From Oscillospiraceae bacterium (lineage in GTDB: Bacteria; Bacillota; Clostridia; UMGS1810): a stretch of 64,000 nt of DNA. The notes below the pieces were generated by a model that was given only the letters and a program-made list of their open reading frames with translations, searched no databases and was not told the DNA's origin. This document shows, piece by piece, positions 53,190 through 61,870 of this stretch. A program made the position numbers and the translations under genes. The stretch's first letter is position 1; each line of letters starts with the position of its first letter. The stretch spans positions 27,913 to 91,912 of the forward strand of contig JAJXRJ010000003.1 in assembly GCA_021629085.1 (NCBI GenBank). The letters are read 5' to 3'.

Positions 53190-53221
53190 GCCGGGAGCGT
53201 ATATCGCTCCCGGCGTTTTTT
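53190..53221 (+). terminator. Terminator after the flavodiiron gene
   Basis: GCCGGGAGCG / CGCTCCCGGC stem with six T. From 53222 to 53446 I see no gene or recognisable element. Confidence 0.88.
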
Positions 53222-53446
53222 ATAATTGAGAACCACGCATTTGCCGTGTGGTTGGAAAGAGGTTAACCGATAAGAAACAATCCCCCATACATGTATGATT
53301 ATCGCAGCCTGCCAGTTGAAATAAAAAACATAGGATGTATGAAGGAAGCCATTTCGCATGTGCGCAGCACAATTGCTTATGTATCAAATAAAAAAGGAAT
53401 GCTTATTCTCTTGCGCTGATGCTGGATGCTTCAATTTTAATTTCTA

Positions 53447-54409
53447 TTATTTTGCATAGTGCACCAGGTCGGGCGAAGTGTTGGTCAGCGCTTGGAACTG
53501 ATAGCCCTTGCCCTTCATGGTTTTAATAATATCTGCAACGGCATCCGGCGGCGTTGAGTTTCCACCTCCGTCGTGAGCCAGCACAACGGGATGCGTCTGT
53601 GAACCAATGGTTTGAATGGCATTTGCGGCAAGGGTTGCGCTATCCAGCTTTTTGCCTTCGGCGTCTTTGGTCAATGCATTCCAGTCACAATATCCATAAC
53701 CGCGTCTGTCAAGCTCGGCAATGATCTGCTTGCGGACATCTGTATTTAAGTAGGCATTGTTGCTGCCGCCGGGAAACCGGAACATTGTGGGCTGTTTGCC
53801 GGTCTGCTTTTTCACCAGTGCCTCCACTTTGTCAAAATCTTCAAAAAAAGCCTCTTTGGAAGCATAGATTTGCTGATAGTTGTGCGAGTAGCTGTGCAAT
53901 CCCACTTCATGTCCAGCATCGCTGATTTTTTTTACCAATTCGGGGAATTTTTCCACCTGCACACCCGTGAGGAAGAAGGTGGCTTTTGCATTATTTTCTT
54001 TTAGTACCTGCAGCAACGCCTCTGTGTTCGGCCCCGGCCCGTCGTCAAAAGTGAGATACACCGCTTTTGGCCGGCTTTGTGCTGCCGTACTTGAGTTTAT
54101 ATACTGCTGCTCGCGTAGTTTCAGTTCCTCTACTTGAGCTTGTAAATCGGCAATTTGCTGTGTGAGTTCTGCATTTTTTGCCTGCTGTTCTAAAACCAGC
54201 GCTTTTTGCTGTTTTAGCTGGCTGTTGGCAAAGGCCAGCATCGTGGAAAGAATAAGAATTGCCAAGATGACTATGAGAGAAAAGATACGGCGAATGACCG
54301 CTTTTTTCTTTTCGCGCCTGCGTTTTTCCGCTTGCCATTTGTTTAGGTACGCATTTGGGTCATAGGTGGATTCCCATGTGTTTTGCGGTTTTTTTTCAAG
54401 CGTATCCAT
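53447..54409 (-). CDS. Membrane-anchored polysaccharide deacetylase (NodB domain)
   Basis: 320 aa. Basic N-terminus, one membrane helix at about 40-62 (IFSLIVILAILILSTMLAF), a coiled coil at 65-105 rich in Gln/Glu/Leu, then the NodB domain at 115-310: VYLTFDDGPGPNTEAL, EVGLHSYSH (metal His), RFPGGSNNAY and VVLAHDGGG. Acts outside the membrane on peptidoglycan or related N-acetylated glycans. Own promoter; divergent from a DMT transporter across a palindromic repeat. Confidence 0.92.
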   Translation of the reverse strand: MDTLEKKPQNTWESTYDPNAYLNKWQAEKRRREKKKAVIRRIFSLIVILAILILSTMLAFANSQLKQQKALVLEQQAKNAELTQQIADLQAQVEELKLREQQYINSSTAAQSRPKAVYLTFDDGPGPNTEALLQVLKENNAKATFFLTGVQVEKFPELVKKISDAGHEVGLHSYSHNYQQIYASKEAFFEDFDKVEALVKKQTGKQPTMFRFPGGSNNAYLNTDVRKQIIAELDRRGYGYCDWNALTKDAEGKKLDSATLAANAIQTIGSQTHPVVLAHDGGGNSTPPDAVADIIKTMKGKGYQFQALTNTSPDLVHYAK

Positions 54410-54440
54410 CGGTTCGTCCTCCTTCTATAAATCTTTGTTT

Positions 54441-54469
54441 AGTATCTCACATTTTTCGATAGATTTCAA
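54441..54469 (-). promoter_or_regulatory. Promoter of the deacetylase gene
   Basis: Minus strand TTGAAA, 17-base spacer, GATACT. Confidence 0.55.
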
Positions 54470-54470
54470 C

Positions 54471-54510
54471 AGATTTAACAAAAATGTTAGAGATTTAACA
54501 AAAATGTTAG
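54471..54510. repeat. Tandem 20-bp direct repeat, each unit containing a palindrome
   Basis: AGATTTAACAAAAATGTTAG occurs twice with no gap. Each unit holds TAACA-AAAA-TGTTA, an inverted repeat. It abuts the -35 of the deacetylase promoter in a divergent intergenic region, so it is a candidate operator pair. Confidence 0.7.
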
Positions 54511-54595
54511 AACTTCATCAAAGGCTTTTTTGTGCCCTCCGATTGGCTGCAATGCAAAAACGGCAGGCTTTTCTTTTGAAATGGCACAAGTTTAT

Positions 54596-54625
54596 TTGAC
54601 AATTCCTTCCAATACAGTATATAAT
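54596..54625 (+). promoter_or_regulatory. Promoter of the DMT transporter gene
   Basis: TTGACA, 18-base spacer, TATAAT; the expected transcript start lies after ATG 54629, favouring the TTG start at 54650. Confidence 0.6.
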
Positions 54626-54649
54626 TTGATGAAAAAGGGGGAATTTAGA

Positions 54650-55558
54650 TTGAAACAAGGATTTATATTTGTGCTAATCACGGCGCTGCTATTTGCCACG
54701 CTCGAGCCGGTGAGCAAGCTGATTGCAGGGGAAATTTTGCCGCTTGTCATGACGTTTCTGCGGTTTTTGGCAGGCGGGCTGCTGCTGCTTCCCGTTTCTA
54801 TCTCCAAAATACGAAAGACACAGTTAAAGCTCTCGGTGCGGGATTATTTTTGTATGGTAGGACTTGGTGTACTTAACATCTGTATAAGCATGGTGCTTTT
54901 GCAATATGCAGTGCTCAAGGCGGAATCACCGGCGCTCATTGCCATCATCTTTTCGTGCAACTCGGTATTGACCATTGTGCTTGCCGCGATTGTTTTAAAA
55001 GATCCGATTACGGTTAAAAAGATTGCCGCCCTAATTTTGTGTATCATTGGAATTCTCATCTGTTCCTATAAGAGCCTGCAAACGGCAACTGGCCTCCTTT
55101 CTGTGGTGTACGCCGTACTTTCTGCTGTCTCATTTAGCGTCTACACAGTGTTTTCAAAAAAGCTGATGGTGCGCATCAGCGGGCCGGTGCAAACGGGGAT
55201 TTCATTTTTGATGGGCAGCGCAGTGCTTTTTGTCGTACTGCTTATCCTGCGGGTCAATCCATTTGAAGGCATTAATACTGGAAATATCTGGCATATGCTG
55301 TATTTGGGAATTGGCGTTACAGGCCTGGGCTATTGGGCGTATTTTAAGGCATTGGAGAAGGCATCTGCCACTGCGGCTTCCATCGCCTTTTTCATCAAAC
55401 CAATTTTAACGCCGTTTATTTCCTTTTTGATTGTGGGGACGCCCTTTCATACAGAGGTGTTTGTGGCGCTGGTTTTTGTTTTGGCAGGGTCTTATTTGGC
55501 GTCTTATGCAGATGCGCTACAAACCCGCACACATCGAAATGAGGCGGGGAATGAGTAG
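54650..55558 (+). CDS. EamA/DMT-family transporter
   Basis: 302 aa from TTG 54650 (AAAAGGGGG 8 bases upstream). Ten membrane helices in two EamA repeats: IFVLITALLFATLEPVSKLI at the start of the first, VVYAVLSAVSFSVYTVFSK at the start of the second. Family members export amino acids or metabolites; substrate unknown. The 3' end overlaps the sigma-like gene. Confidence 0.9.
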   Translation: MKQGFIFVLITALLFATLEPVSKLIAGEILPLVMTFLRFLAGGLLLLPVSISKIRKTQLKLSVRDYFCMVGLGVLNICISMVLLQYAVLKAESPALIAIIFSCNSVLTIVLAAIVLKDPITVKKIAALILCIIGILICSYKSLQTATGLLSVVYAVLSAVSFSVYTVFSKKLMVRISGPVQTGISFLMGSAVLFVVLLILRVNPFEGINTGNIWHMLYLGIGVTGLGYWAYFKALEKASATAASIAFFIKPILTPFISFLIVGTPFHTEVFVALVFVLAGSYLASYADALQTRTHRNEAGNE

Positions 55559-56159
55559 AAATAACCCGCTGTGGGAGCAGGATTATGCGCTGGTTCAAAA
55601 AACGTTGTCTGGAGACGAGACGGCCTGGAAAACGCTTGCGGACTCTGCAGGTAAAAAAGTGCTGAATGTTGTGATAAAAACAGACATTTACCATTTGCTG
55701 TCGCGGGAAGAACAGAAGGATTTGGCGGCAGAGGCACTACTACGCTGCTTTGAACGGCGGGCTTTATTTGACAAGCGGTGTCGCTTTTCTTCGTGGGTTT
55801 GCGGCTACGCGCGCTTTGTTACCATCAACTTCTGCAAAAAACGGTTGACACAGTTAAAGCAGCAATCACATTTTGAAAATTTGGCCAAAGCCCAAATGTA
55901 TGTTCGTTCCAATCCACTCACTGTTTTGATGGCCAAGGAGCGCCAATCCTGCGTTTGGCTTGTGCTGAACGCCTTGCCGGCACGCGAGCGGATGGTTGTG
56001 TTTGAAAGCCAGTTTTGCCAAAGGCGGTTTGCGGACATTGGAAAAATGTGCGGCCTCACGCGCGGCCAGGTAATGTACATTTATGAAAATTCGCTTGAAC
56101 TGCTCAAAACATATTTTAATTATTTCTACCACGTCGTACCGTTTTCAAAGAACTTTTAG
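55551..56159 (+). CDS. Divergent sigma-70-like (ECF-type) factor
   Basis: 202 aa from ATG 55551 (GAGGCGGGGA; ATG 55539 is an in-frame alternative), overlapping the DMT gene by 8 bases. Region 2-like: LAAEALLRCFERRALFDKRCRFSSWVCGYARFVTINFCKKR. Region 4-like: LPARERMVVFESQFCQRRFADIGKMCGLTRGQVMYIYENSL. No anti-sigma factor gene is adjacent, and the C-terminus extends beyond region 4. It could be a sigma-like regulator rather than a true sigma factor. Confidence 0.75.
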   Translation: MSRNNPLWEQDYALVQKTLSGDETAWKTLADSAGKKVLNVVIKTDIYHLLSREEQKDLAAEALLRCFERRALFDKRCRFSSWVCGYARFVTINFCKKRLTQLKQQSHFENLAKAQMYVRSNPLTVLMAKERQSCVWLVLNALPARERMVVFESQFCQRRFADIGKMCGLTRGQVMYIYENSLELLKTYFNYFYHVVPFSKNF

Positions 56160-56161
56160 CC

Positions 56162-56509
56162 TTAAAGCTGGGGCTCGCGGAGGAGCTTGTTGTATTGCGT
56201 TTGCAGATGATGTTTGTCAAATGCCATTATCGTTTGTTTCAATTTTTTGCATTTGTCACGGCAGGATGTCACCTGAACGCACACTTTATGTTCCAAATCG
56301 CCCAAATCAATCGCGGGAACATTGTGCTTTGCGCGGTTGAGGTTGATAAGCTGCCAATCGAACGTGATGTTCAGGAGTTGGCAAAACAAATCCTCGCACT
56401 TTTTGGGCGTGTCAAAATAGCCGCGTTTGTTTCGGGTTTGAATGGTCTGGTCAATTTCATCAAACTGGCATCTGATGAATTCTAAATATGGATTGTGCAC
56501 GGTTTGCAT
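56162..56509 (-). CDS. SMEK-domain protein, stand-alone
   Basis: 115 aa from ATG 56509 (AGGAGA; ATG 56539 lacks spacing). Pattern ...YFDTPKKCEDLFCQLLNITFDWQLINLNRAKHNVPAIDLGD..., then KVCVQVTS, matches the SMEK domain, usually an N-terminal module of conflict-system proteins with larger C-terminal effectors. Here only the domain remains. Convergent with the sigma-like gene, two bases apart. Confidence 0.7.
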   Translation of the reverse strand: MQTVHNPYLEFIRCQFDEIDQTIQTRNKRGYFDTPKKCEDLFCQLLNITFDWQLINLNRAKHNVPAIDLGDLEHKVCVQVTSCRDKCKKLKQTIMAFDKHHLQTQYNKLLREPQL

Positions 56510-56784
56510 AGGGATTCTCCTCATAAAAAAGCGTCGCAAGCGTCCTTCCGCTTCCGGAAAATGGCGTGGGTGTTCTCAAGGCTTCGCCATAAATGCAGTA
56601 TAGTATAAAATAGCGCAACCGTCAACTTCAGCTTGTTAAGGAAAAGAGGAATGGTACGGCAATTGCTGCTATAAAGATGGGGTTTACACTTTTGAAAGCT
56701 TCGGATTCCTTTTTATATAGGCGCATGGATATTCCCAAATAAATACATTTGTGTTATAATACCCTATAAGGAGGTGTGAAACCG

Positions 56785-57675
56785 ATGGAACTTAGGGTTT
56801 TAAATTACTTTCTATCTGTAGCAAGAGAAGGAAATATTACAAAAGCCGCCAATTTGCTGCATGTCACCCAGCCTACCATATCAAGACAGCTGATGCAATT
56901 GGAAGAAGAACTTGGTGTTTCATTATTTATAAGAAGCAACCATAATATTGTCCTTACTGAGGATGGCATGATTTTGAAACGCCGGGCACAGGAAATACTC
57001 TCCCTTGCAGATAAAACCAAACAGGATTTTTTGCAAAAAGACGATGTGCTGAGCGGCAATATTGCAATTGGCAGCGGAGAATTTCAATCTACGCGCATTT
57101 TATCTGATATTCTGTTTTCGTTCCACCAAAAATACCCCCTTGTGCAATATTCTATTTACAGCGGCAATGCAGATAACATTAAAGAACAGATGGAACGTGG
57201 ATTACTGGATATGGGTTTAATGATGGAACCGATTGATATGAGAACATATAATTTTATTCCGATGCCTGGCAAAGAGTGCTGGGGCGTTTGGTGCCGGGAA
57301 GATTCTGAGCTGGCAGAAAAAGCGTTTATCCAGCCGCAGGATTTACTTCATGTGCCACTGATTACAACTGTCAACGAACTGCAAAGAAGCATGATTGGCC
57401 AATGGTTAGGCGAATATAGTAATGATATCCATATTGTGGCAACCGGGAATTTATTATACAATGAAGCAGTATTGGCGCAAAGCGGTATCGGGGTTGTCGT
57501 CGGAATAAAACTAAATTACACCTATGAGGGGCTGCGTTTTATCCCCCTTTCTCCGCGGCTTGAAATCGGTACAGCCCTGGCCTGGAAAAAAGAGCAGATT
57601 TTTGTTCCGGCAACCAATGCGTTTATTAAATATGCGCAATTATTCTTAAAAGGCATTAATCACAATAAATTATGA
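56785..57675 (+). CDS. LysR-family transcriptional regulator
   Basis: 296 aa from ATG 56785 (AAGGAGGTGTG); TATAAT at 56755. Winged helix at 1-60 (MELRVLNYFLSVAREGNITKAA; TQPTISRQLMQLEEELG), effector domain after 90. Same subgroup as the LysR at 1151. Upstream of and co-directional with the stalk-domain redox genes, which are candidate targets. Confidence 0.93.
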   Translation: MELRVLNYFLSVAREGNITKAANLLHVTQPTISRQLMQLEEELGVSLFIRSNHNIVLTEDGMILKRRAQEILSLADKTKQDFLQKDDVLSGNIAIGSGEFQSTRILSDILFSFHQKYPLVQYSIYSGNADNIKEQMERGLLDMGLMMEPIDMRTYNFIPMPGKECWGVWCREDSELAEKAFIQPQDLLHVPLITTVNELQRSMIGQWLGEYSNDIHIVATGNLLYNEAVLAQSGIGVVVGIKLNYTYEGLRFIPLSPRLEIGTALAWKKEQIFVPATNAFIKYAQLFLKGINHNKL

Positions 57676-57710
57676 GTATTGGACATTTCGAATCATCTGA
57701 GATATAATAA

Positions 57711-57742
57711 AGGTGTTCCTGGATAGGAATACCTATTTTTTT
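57711..57742 (+). terminator. Terminator after the second LysR gene
   Basis: AGGTGTTCC / GGAATACCT stem (one G-T pair), loop TGGATA, then ATTTTTTT. Confidence 0.7.
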
Positions 57743-57847
57743 GGCAAAGCGGCGGGAAACGCGTGTTTGGACATGCTGAACAAACAACGGCGAGATGCAT
57801 TATAAAATATAAAAATCAAAACATTAAGTGGTGAAAGGAGTATGTAT

Positions 57848-59251
57848 ATGAAAAGAACAATATCCCTTATCTTGTCAGTTTTTATGGTGTTTGGCTTTGC
57901 GCTGACAGGCTGTGCGGCTCAGGAGGAGGCTGCATTGGACAATACAGGCAAGGAAATCATATTACAAATTGACAATCCGATGATGACGGTCAACGGGACG
58001 GAAAAGGAAATTGACCCCGGCAGGGGGACAGTACCGACGATAACAAATAACAGAACCCTTGTCCCGGTACGGGCCATTGTTGAAGAAATGGGCGGCAGGG
58101 TCGTATGGGAGGAAACTACCCAGACTGCAACTTTGACGTATCATACAGACGTGATTCGGATGACGATTGACAGTAATACAGCGTACCTAAATGATGAAGC
58201 ATATGCCCTTGATGTAGCACCTGTGACGATCAATGACCGGACCATGCTCCCAATTCGCTTTATTGCAGAGAGCTTTCATTTTTCAGTAGATTGGGATGAG
58301 GAACAACAGATGATTACCATTACAAACAATCCACAGACAGAACCGTCTCCTGTCACACCCACACAGGAGGAACCAGACAATACAAATGTGCTTGTCGTAT
58401 ACTTTTCTGCCACAGGGAATACGAGAACATTAGCGGAAAAAATAGCGGCAGTCGCGGAAGGCGAATTGTGTGAAATTATCCCAAAAGAGCCCTATACCAG
58501 TGCGGACTTAAATTATAATAACGACAGCAGCCGCGCAAATCAAGAACTTAATACGGATGCAAGGCCGGAAATAGAAACAATGGAGATAGAGATTGCGGCA
58601 TATGATGTAATTATGTTAGGCTATCCGATTTGGTGGGGACAATGCCCGCCTCCCGTACGCACGATCCTTGATAGCTATGATTTATCTGGAAAAACAATTA
58701 TGCCGTTTTGTACCAGCGGTTCCAGTGGAATCAGCGGCAGTTTGCAAAAGATTCGGGAATTAAGCCCCAATAGCACTGTGACAGAAGGATTCCGCGGGAC
58801 AGGCGCCACCACGGAAGAACAAATTAACGAATGGTTTTCTGAAAATGGATTTGTCCCGGCACAGGCGGCGGATACAACCCAACCGGCGGAACGTAATACG
58901 CTGTATATACAGGTTGGAGAGACCACTTTAACAGCTGCTTTGGTTGAGAATTCTTCTACAGCGGCATTAAAGGAGCTGCTTGCAGAAGGGCCGCTTACAA
59001 TAGATATGAGTGACTATGGCAATTTTGAAAAGGTAGGAAGCCTCGGTACATCCCTGCCGAGAAATGACGAGCAAATTACCACTGAGCCGGGGGACTTGAT
59101 TTTATACCAGGGGAACTCCTTTGTAATTTACTACGATACCAATTCTTGGAACTTCACACGGCTTGGGAAAATCAACGACGTCTCACAAGACGAATTAAAA
59201 GAAATTCTTGGCAGCGGCAATGTTACCATTACATTGTCAATAGAAGCGTAA
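57848..59251 (+). CDS. Lipoprotein: stalk (CuAO_N-like) domain, flavodoxin domain and cyclophilin-like domain
   Basis: 467 aa from ATG 57848 (AAAGGAG). Lipoprotein signal FALTGC. Residues 35-160: stalk domain with NNRTLVPVRAIVEEMGG and NDRTMLPIRFIAESF. Residues 178-335: flavodoxin (LVVYFSATGNTRTLAEKIA phosphate loop; GYPIWWGQCPPPVRTIL; CTSGSSGISGS). Residues 345-467: cyclophilin-like fold (NTLYIQVGETTLTAALVENSS; GDLILYQGNSFVIYYD). Flavodoxins are normally cytoplasmic, so a surface-anchored one implies extracytoplasmic electron transfer. Confidence 0.88.
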   Translation: MKRTISLILSVFMVFGFALTGCAAQEEAALDNTGKEIILQIDNPMMTVNGTEKEIDPGRGTVPTITNNRTLVPVRAIVEEMGGRVVWEETTQTATLTYHTDVIRMTIDSNTAYLNDEAYALDVAPVTINDRTMLPIRFIAESFHFSVDWDEEQQMITITNNPQTEPSPVTPTQEEPDNTNVLVVYFSATGNTRTLAEKIAAVAEGELCEIIPKEPYTSADLNYNNDSSRANQELNTDARPEIETMEIEIAAYDVIMLGYPIWWGQCPPPVRTILDSYDLSGKTIMPFCTSGSSGISGSLQKIRELSPNSTVTEGFRGTGATTEEQINEWFSENGFVPAQAADTTQPAERNTLYIQVGETTLTAALVENSSTAALKELLAEGPLTIDMSDYGNFEKVGSLGTSLPRNDEQITTEPGDLILYQGNSFVIYYDTNSWNFTRLGKINDVSQDELKEILGSGNVTITLSIEA

Positions 59252-59289
59252 ATTCTAAAAAAGCAATGATACAAAAAGGAGGAATAAAA

Positions 59290-60033
59290 ATGTTGAAACA
59301 GACAGCAGGCAGAGATGGGTTGGGAGATTTTGCGCCAAAATTTGCAGAGCTAAACGATGATGTCCTGTTTGGTGAGGTTTGGGCCAGAGAGGAGAAGCTG
59401 CCCTTAAAAATGCGGTCAATCCTTACCATCAGTGCACTTGTCAGCAAAGGGCTGATTGACAGTTCCTTTCAATATCATTTGATAACGGCGAAAAAGAACG
59501 GCGTCACCAAAGCTGAAATAGCGGAAATTTTGACGCATCTTGCCTTTTATGCAGGATGGCCCAATGCGTGGGCTGCTTTTCGCGTTGCAAAGGAGGTCTA
59601 TACAGAGGGAGAATCTACTGAAGGACAACATGGCGGGATGTTCGGCCTGGGAGAACCAAACAGCGCTTTCGCGCAGTATTTTATCGGCAACAGCTACCTA
59701 AAGCCTTTGACCGACCCAAAGGAGACGGTGTTTATTGCAAATGTGACGTTTGAACCAGGCTGCCGCAACCATTGGCATATTCATCATGCGGCAAAGGGGG
59801 GCGGGCAGCTGCTGCTATGCGTCGACGGAGAAGGCTGGTATCAAGAAGAGGGAAAACCGGCACAAAGCTTAAAAGCAGGAGATGTTGTAACGATTCCCGC
59901 AGAAGTGAAACATTGGCACGGAGCAAAAGCAAATTCATGGTTTAGCCATTTGGCGGTTGAGTGCCCTGGAGAAAACACTTCAAATGAGTGGCTGGAACCG
60001 GTGGATGATGAACAATACTGCAATCTGGCATAA
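59290..60033 (+). CDS. Carboxymuconolactone decarboxylase-like / cupin fusion
   Basis: 247 aa from ATG 59290 (AAAGGAGG). Residues 1-115 are a CMD/AhpD-like helical domain (LPLKMRSILTISALVSKGL; ILTHLAFYAGWPNAWAAF), though the paired CxxC of AhpD is absent. Residues 130-245 are a cupin with metal-type His in GCRNHWHIHHA and VKHWHGAK. Cytoplasmic. Such fusions accompany flavodoxin and LysR genes in anaerobes; catalytic role unknown. Confidence 0.9.
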   Translation: MLKQTAGRDGLGDFAPKFAELNDDVLFGEVWAREEKLPLKMRSILTISALVSKGLIDSSFQYHLITAKKNGVTKAEIAEILTHLAFYAGWPNAWAAFRVAKEVYTEGESTEGQHGGMFGLGEPNSAFAQYFIGNSYLKPLTDPKETVFIANVTFEPGCRNHWHIHHAAKGGGQLLLCVDGEGWYQEEGKPAQSLKAGDVVTIPAEVKHWHGAKANSWFSHLAVECPGENTSNEWLEPVDDEQYCNLA

Positions 60034-60286
60034 ATGGCTCATACACTTGAAAAGACGTGGCTTGCCTGTATTGGTATGATGATCATTCACAGCCCACAGC
60101 CGCGGTCCGCCGTTGCGGGGCAAAAACACGATTTGGCAGAAAATAAAAACCTATCAGGGAATACCAGTTTGCGCGACCCTTTTGTGTTAAAAGACCGTTA
60201 CCATCCGTTTCATTTGCTTCAGTTTTTATAGAGGAACGTACCAATGCGAGTCTAAGTGGTTTGGGAATGAGCAAGGGGGCTTTGAA

Positions 60287-61723
60287 ATGACACAAATATC
60301 CAATTTAAAGAAAACGATTGTATTTACAGTTGCAATCATCATAATCTGTGCTTTGTTCGCGGGTGCAGCCATCTGGAATGCACATAATAAAGCTGTGCTG
60401 GCTGTAAACGAGGAAACCATTATCACCTTGCAGATTGGCAATCCGCAAATGACAGTGGATGGTACTGAACGGCCGATCGATAACGAAGGCACAGTCCCTG
60501 TGACGGTCAATAACAGGACGCTTGTTCCGGTAAGGGCATTCATAGAAGCTGTGGGAGGAAGGGTTGAATGGAACCCGGAAACGCAGGAAACGGCACTGCA
60601 ATATAAAGAGGATGTCATCCGTTTGACAATTGACAGCACTACAGCATATCTCAATGACCAAGCGCAAACGCTTGATGTTGCGCCTTGTATCATCAATGAC
60701 AGGACAATGCTGCCCATTCGGTTTATAGCGGAAGGCTTCCATTTTGAGGTAGGATGGACGCAGGAAACAGAAACGGTTTCTATTACAGTCCCTGCCGATG
60801 TTGCATCCGCTTCGGGCACAACATCGGCAGTGCCAGAATCGGAGACTGCGTCAACGGTGTATATGACGTCGGAAATTTCTTCCGGGGCACTGATGGAAAT
60901 CTATCATCAACTCGGGTTCACCCCGCAAGGGAATGTAGCAGTTAAGCTCTCTACCGGCGAGGCGGGCAATCCCCATTATTTAGCCCCTGATTTAATTAAA
61001 GATTTGGTACAGTCTGTTGATGGAACCATTGTGGAATGCAACACTGCATACGGGGGAAGCCGTGCAAGTACAGCTGTGCACATGCAGACAGCCGAGGATC
61101 ACGGGTTTACGGCGATTGCCGATGTTGATATTATGGACGCTGAGGGCACCATGCAGCTTCCGGTATCAGACAAAGCGGAAAATCTGCAATATGATATTGT
61201 TGGGAAAAATTACGAAAATTACGATTCTATGATTGTGCTATCCCATTTTAAAGGCCATGCTATGGGCGGCTTTGGCGGGGCAATCAAAAACATCTCCATT
61301 GGAATCGCTTCTCAAAATGGGAAGACATATATTCATTCCGGGGGACACAGTGAATCCAGCTTTAGCGGCGGCACGCAAGATCAATTTCTTGAGGCAATGG
61401 CAGAGGCAGCGCAGGCGGTTCATAATAACAAACAGGACGATGGCGGTATTATATACATCAGTGTTATGAACCATCTTTCTGTTGACTGCGATTGTGATGC
61501 AAATCCGGCAGCCCCGGAAATGCACGATGTGGGAATTTTAGCATCCTATGACCCAGTTGCGCTGGACCAAGCTTGTGTTGACATTGTATATAACACAGAT
61601 ATTGCGGAAAGCGGGGCGTTGAGAGAACGGATCGAATCAAGAAATGGCATTCATACGCTTGAGCATGCTGCTAAAATCGGTTTAGGGAACCGGACATACA
61701 CCTTAGTCAATATAGATGAATAA
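60287..61723 (+). CDS. Membrane-anchored stalk domain fused to DUF362
   Basis: 478 aa. N-terminal membrane helix or uncleaved signal (IVFTVAIIIICALFAGAAIW). Residues 42-165 are the same stalk domain as in the flavodoxin lipoprotein (NNRTLVPVRAFIEAVGG; NDRTMLPIRFIAEGFHFEV). Residues 200-478 are DUF362 (NPHYLAPDLIKDLV; DSMIVLSHFKGHAMGGFGGAIKNISIGIAS; a DCDCDANPAAPEMHDVGI segment). DUF362 proteins often carry Fe-S clusters; only a Cys pair in CDCD is seen here. Located outside the membrane. Confidence 0.87.
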   Translation: MTQISNLKKTIVFTVAIIIICALFAGAAIWNAHNKAVLAVNEETIITLQIGNPQMTVDGTERPIDNEGTVPVTVNNRTLVPVRAFIEAVGGRVEWNPETQETALQYKEDVIRLTIDSTTAYLNDQAQTLDVAPCIINDRTMLPIRFIAEGFHFEVGWTQETETVSITVPADVASASGTTSAVPESETASTVYMTSEISSGALMEIYHQLGFTPQGNVAVKLSTGEAGNPHYLAPDLIKDLVQSVDGTIVECNTAYGGSRASTAVHMQTAEDHGFTAIADVDIMDAEGTMQLPVSDKAENLQYDIVGKNYENYDSMIVLSHFKGHAMGGFGGAIKNISIGIASQNGKTYIHSGGHSESSFSGGTQDQFLEAMAEAAQAVHNNKQDDGGIIYISVMNHLSVDCDCDANPAAPEMHDVGILASYDPVALDQACVDIVYNTDIAESGALRERIESRNGIHTLEHAAKIGLGNRTYTLVNIDE

Positions 61724-61870
61724 CGTCCCAATCCTGCGGGCAAAACACGATAATTTCTTTCATGCAAAAAACAGCCAGCCCCATCCCAGGCAAGTGCGAA
61801 AGGCGCAGCAGAGGTGATCTATAAATAGGGAATATGAACAAAGTTTTAGAAGAAATGAGGCGAAGGTATC

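Noticed and set aside
53111..53359. 82-aa minus-strand frame after the flavodiiron gene
   Set aside because: Overlaps the terminator and the flavodiiron 3' end; no ribosome site.
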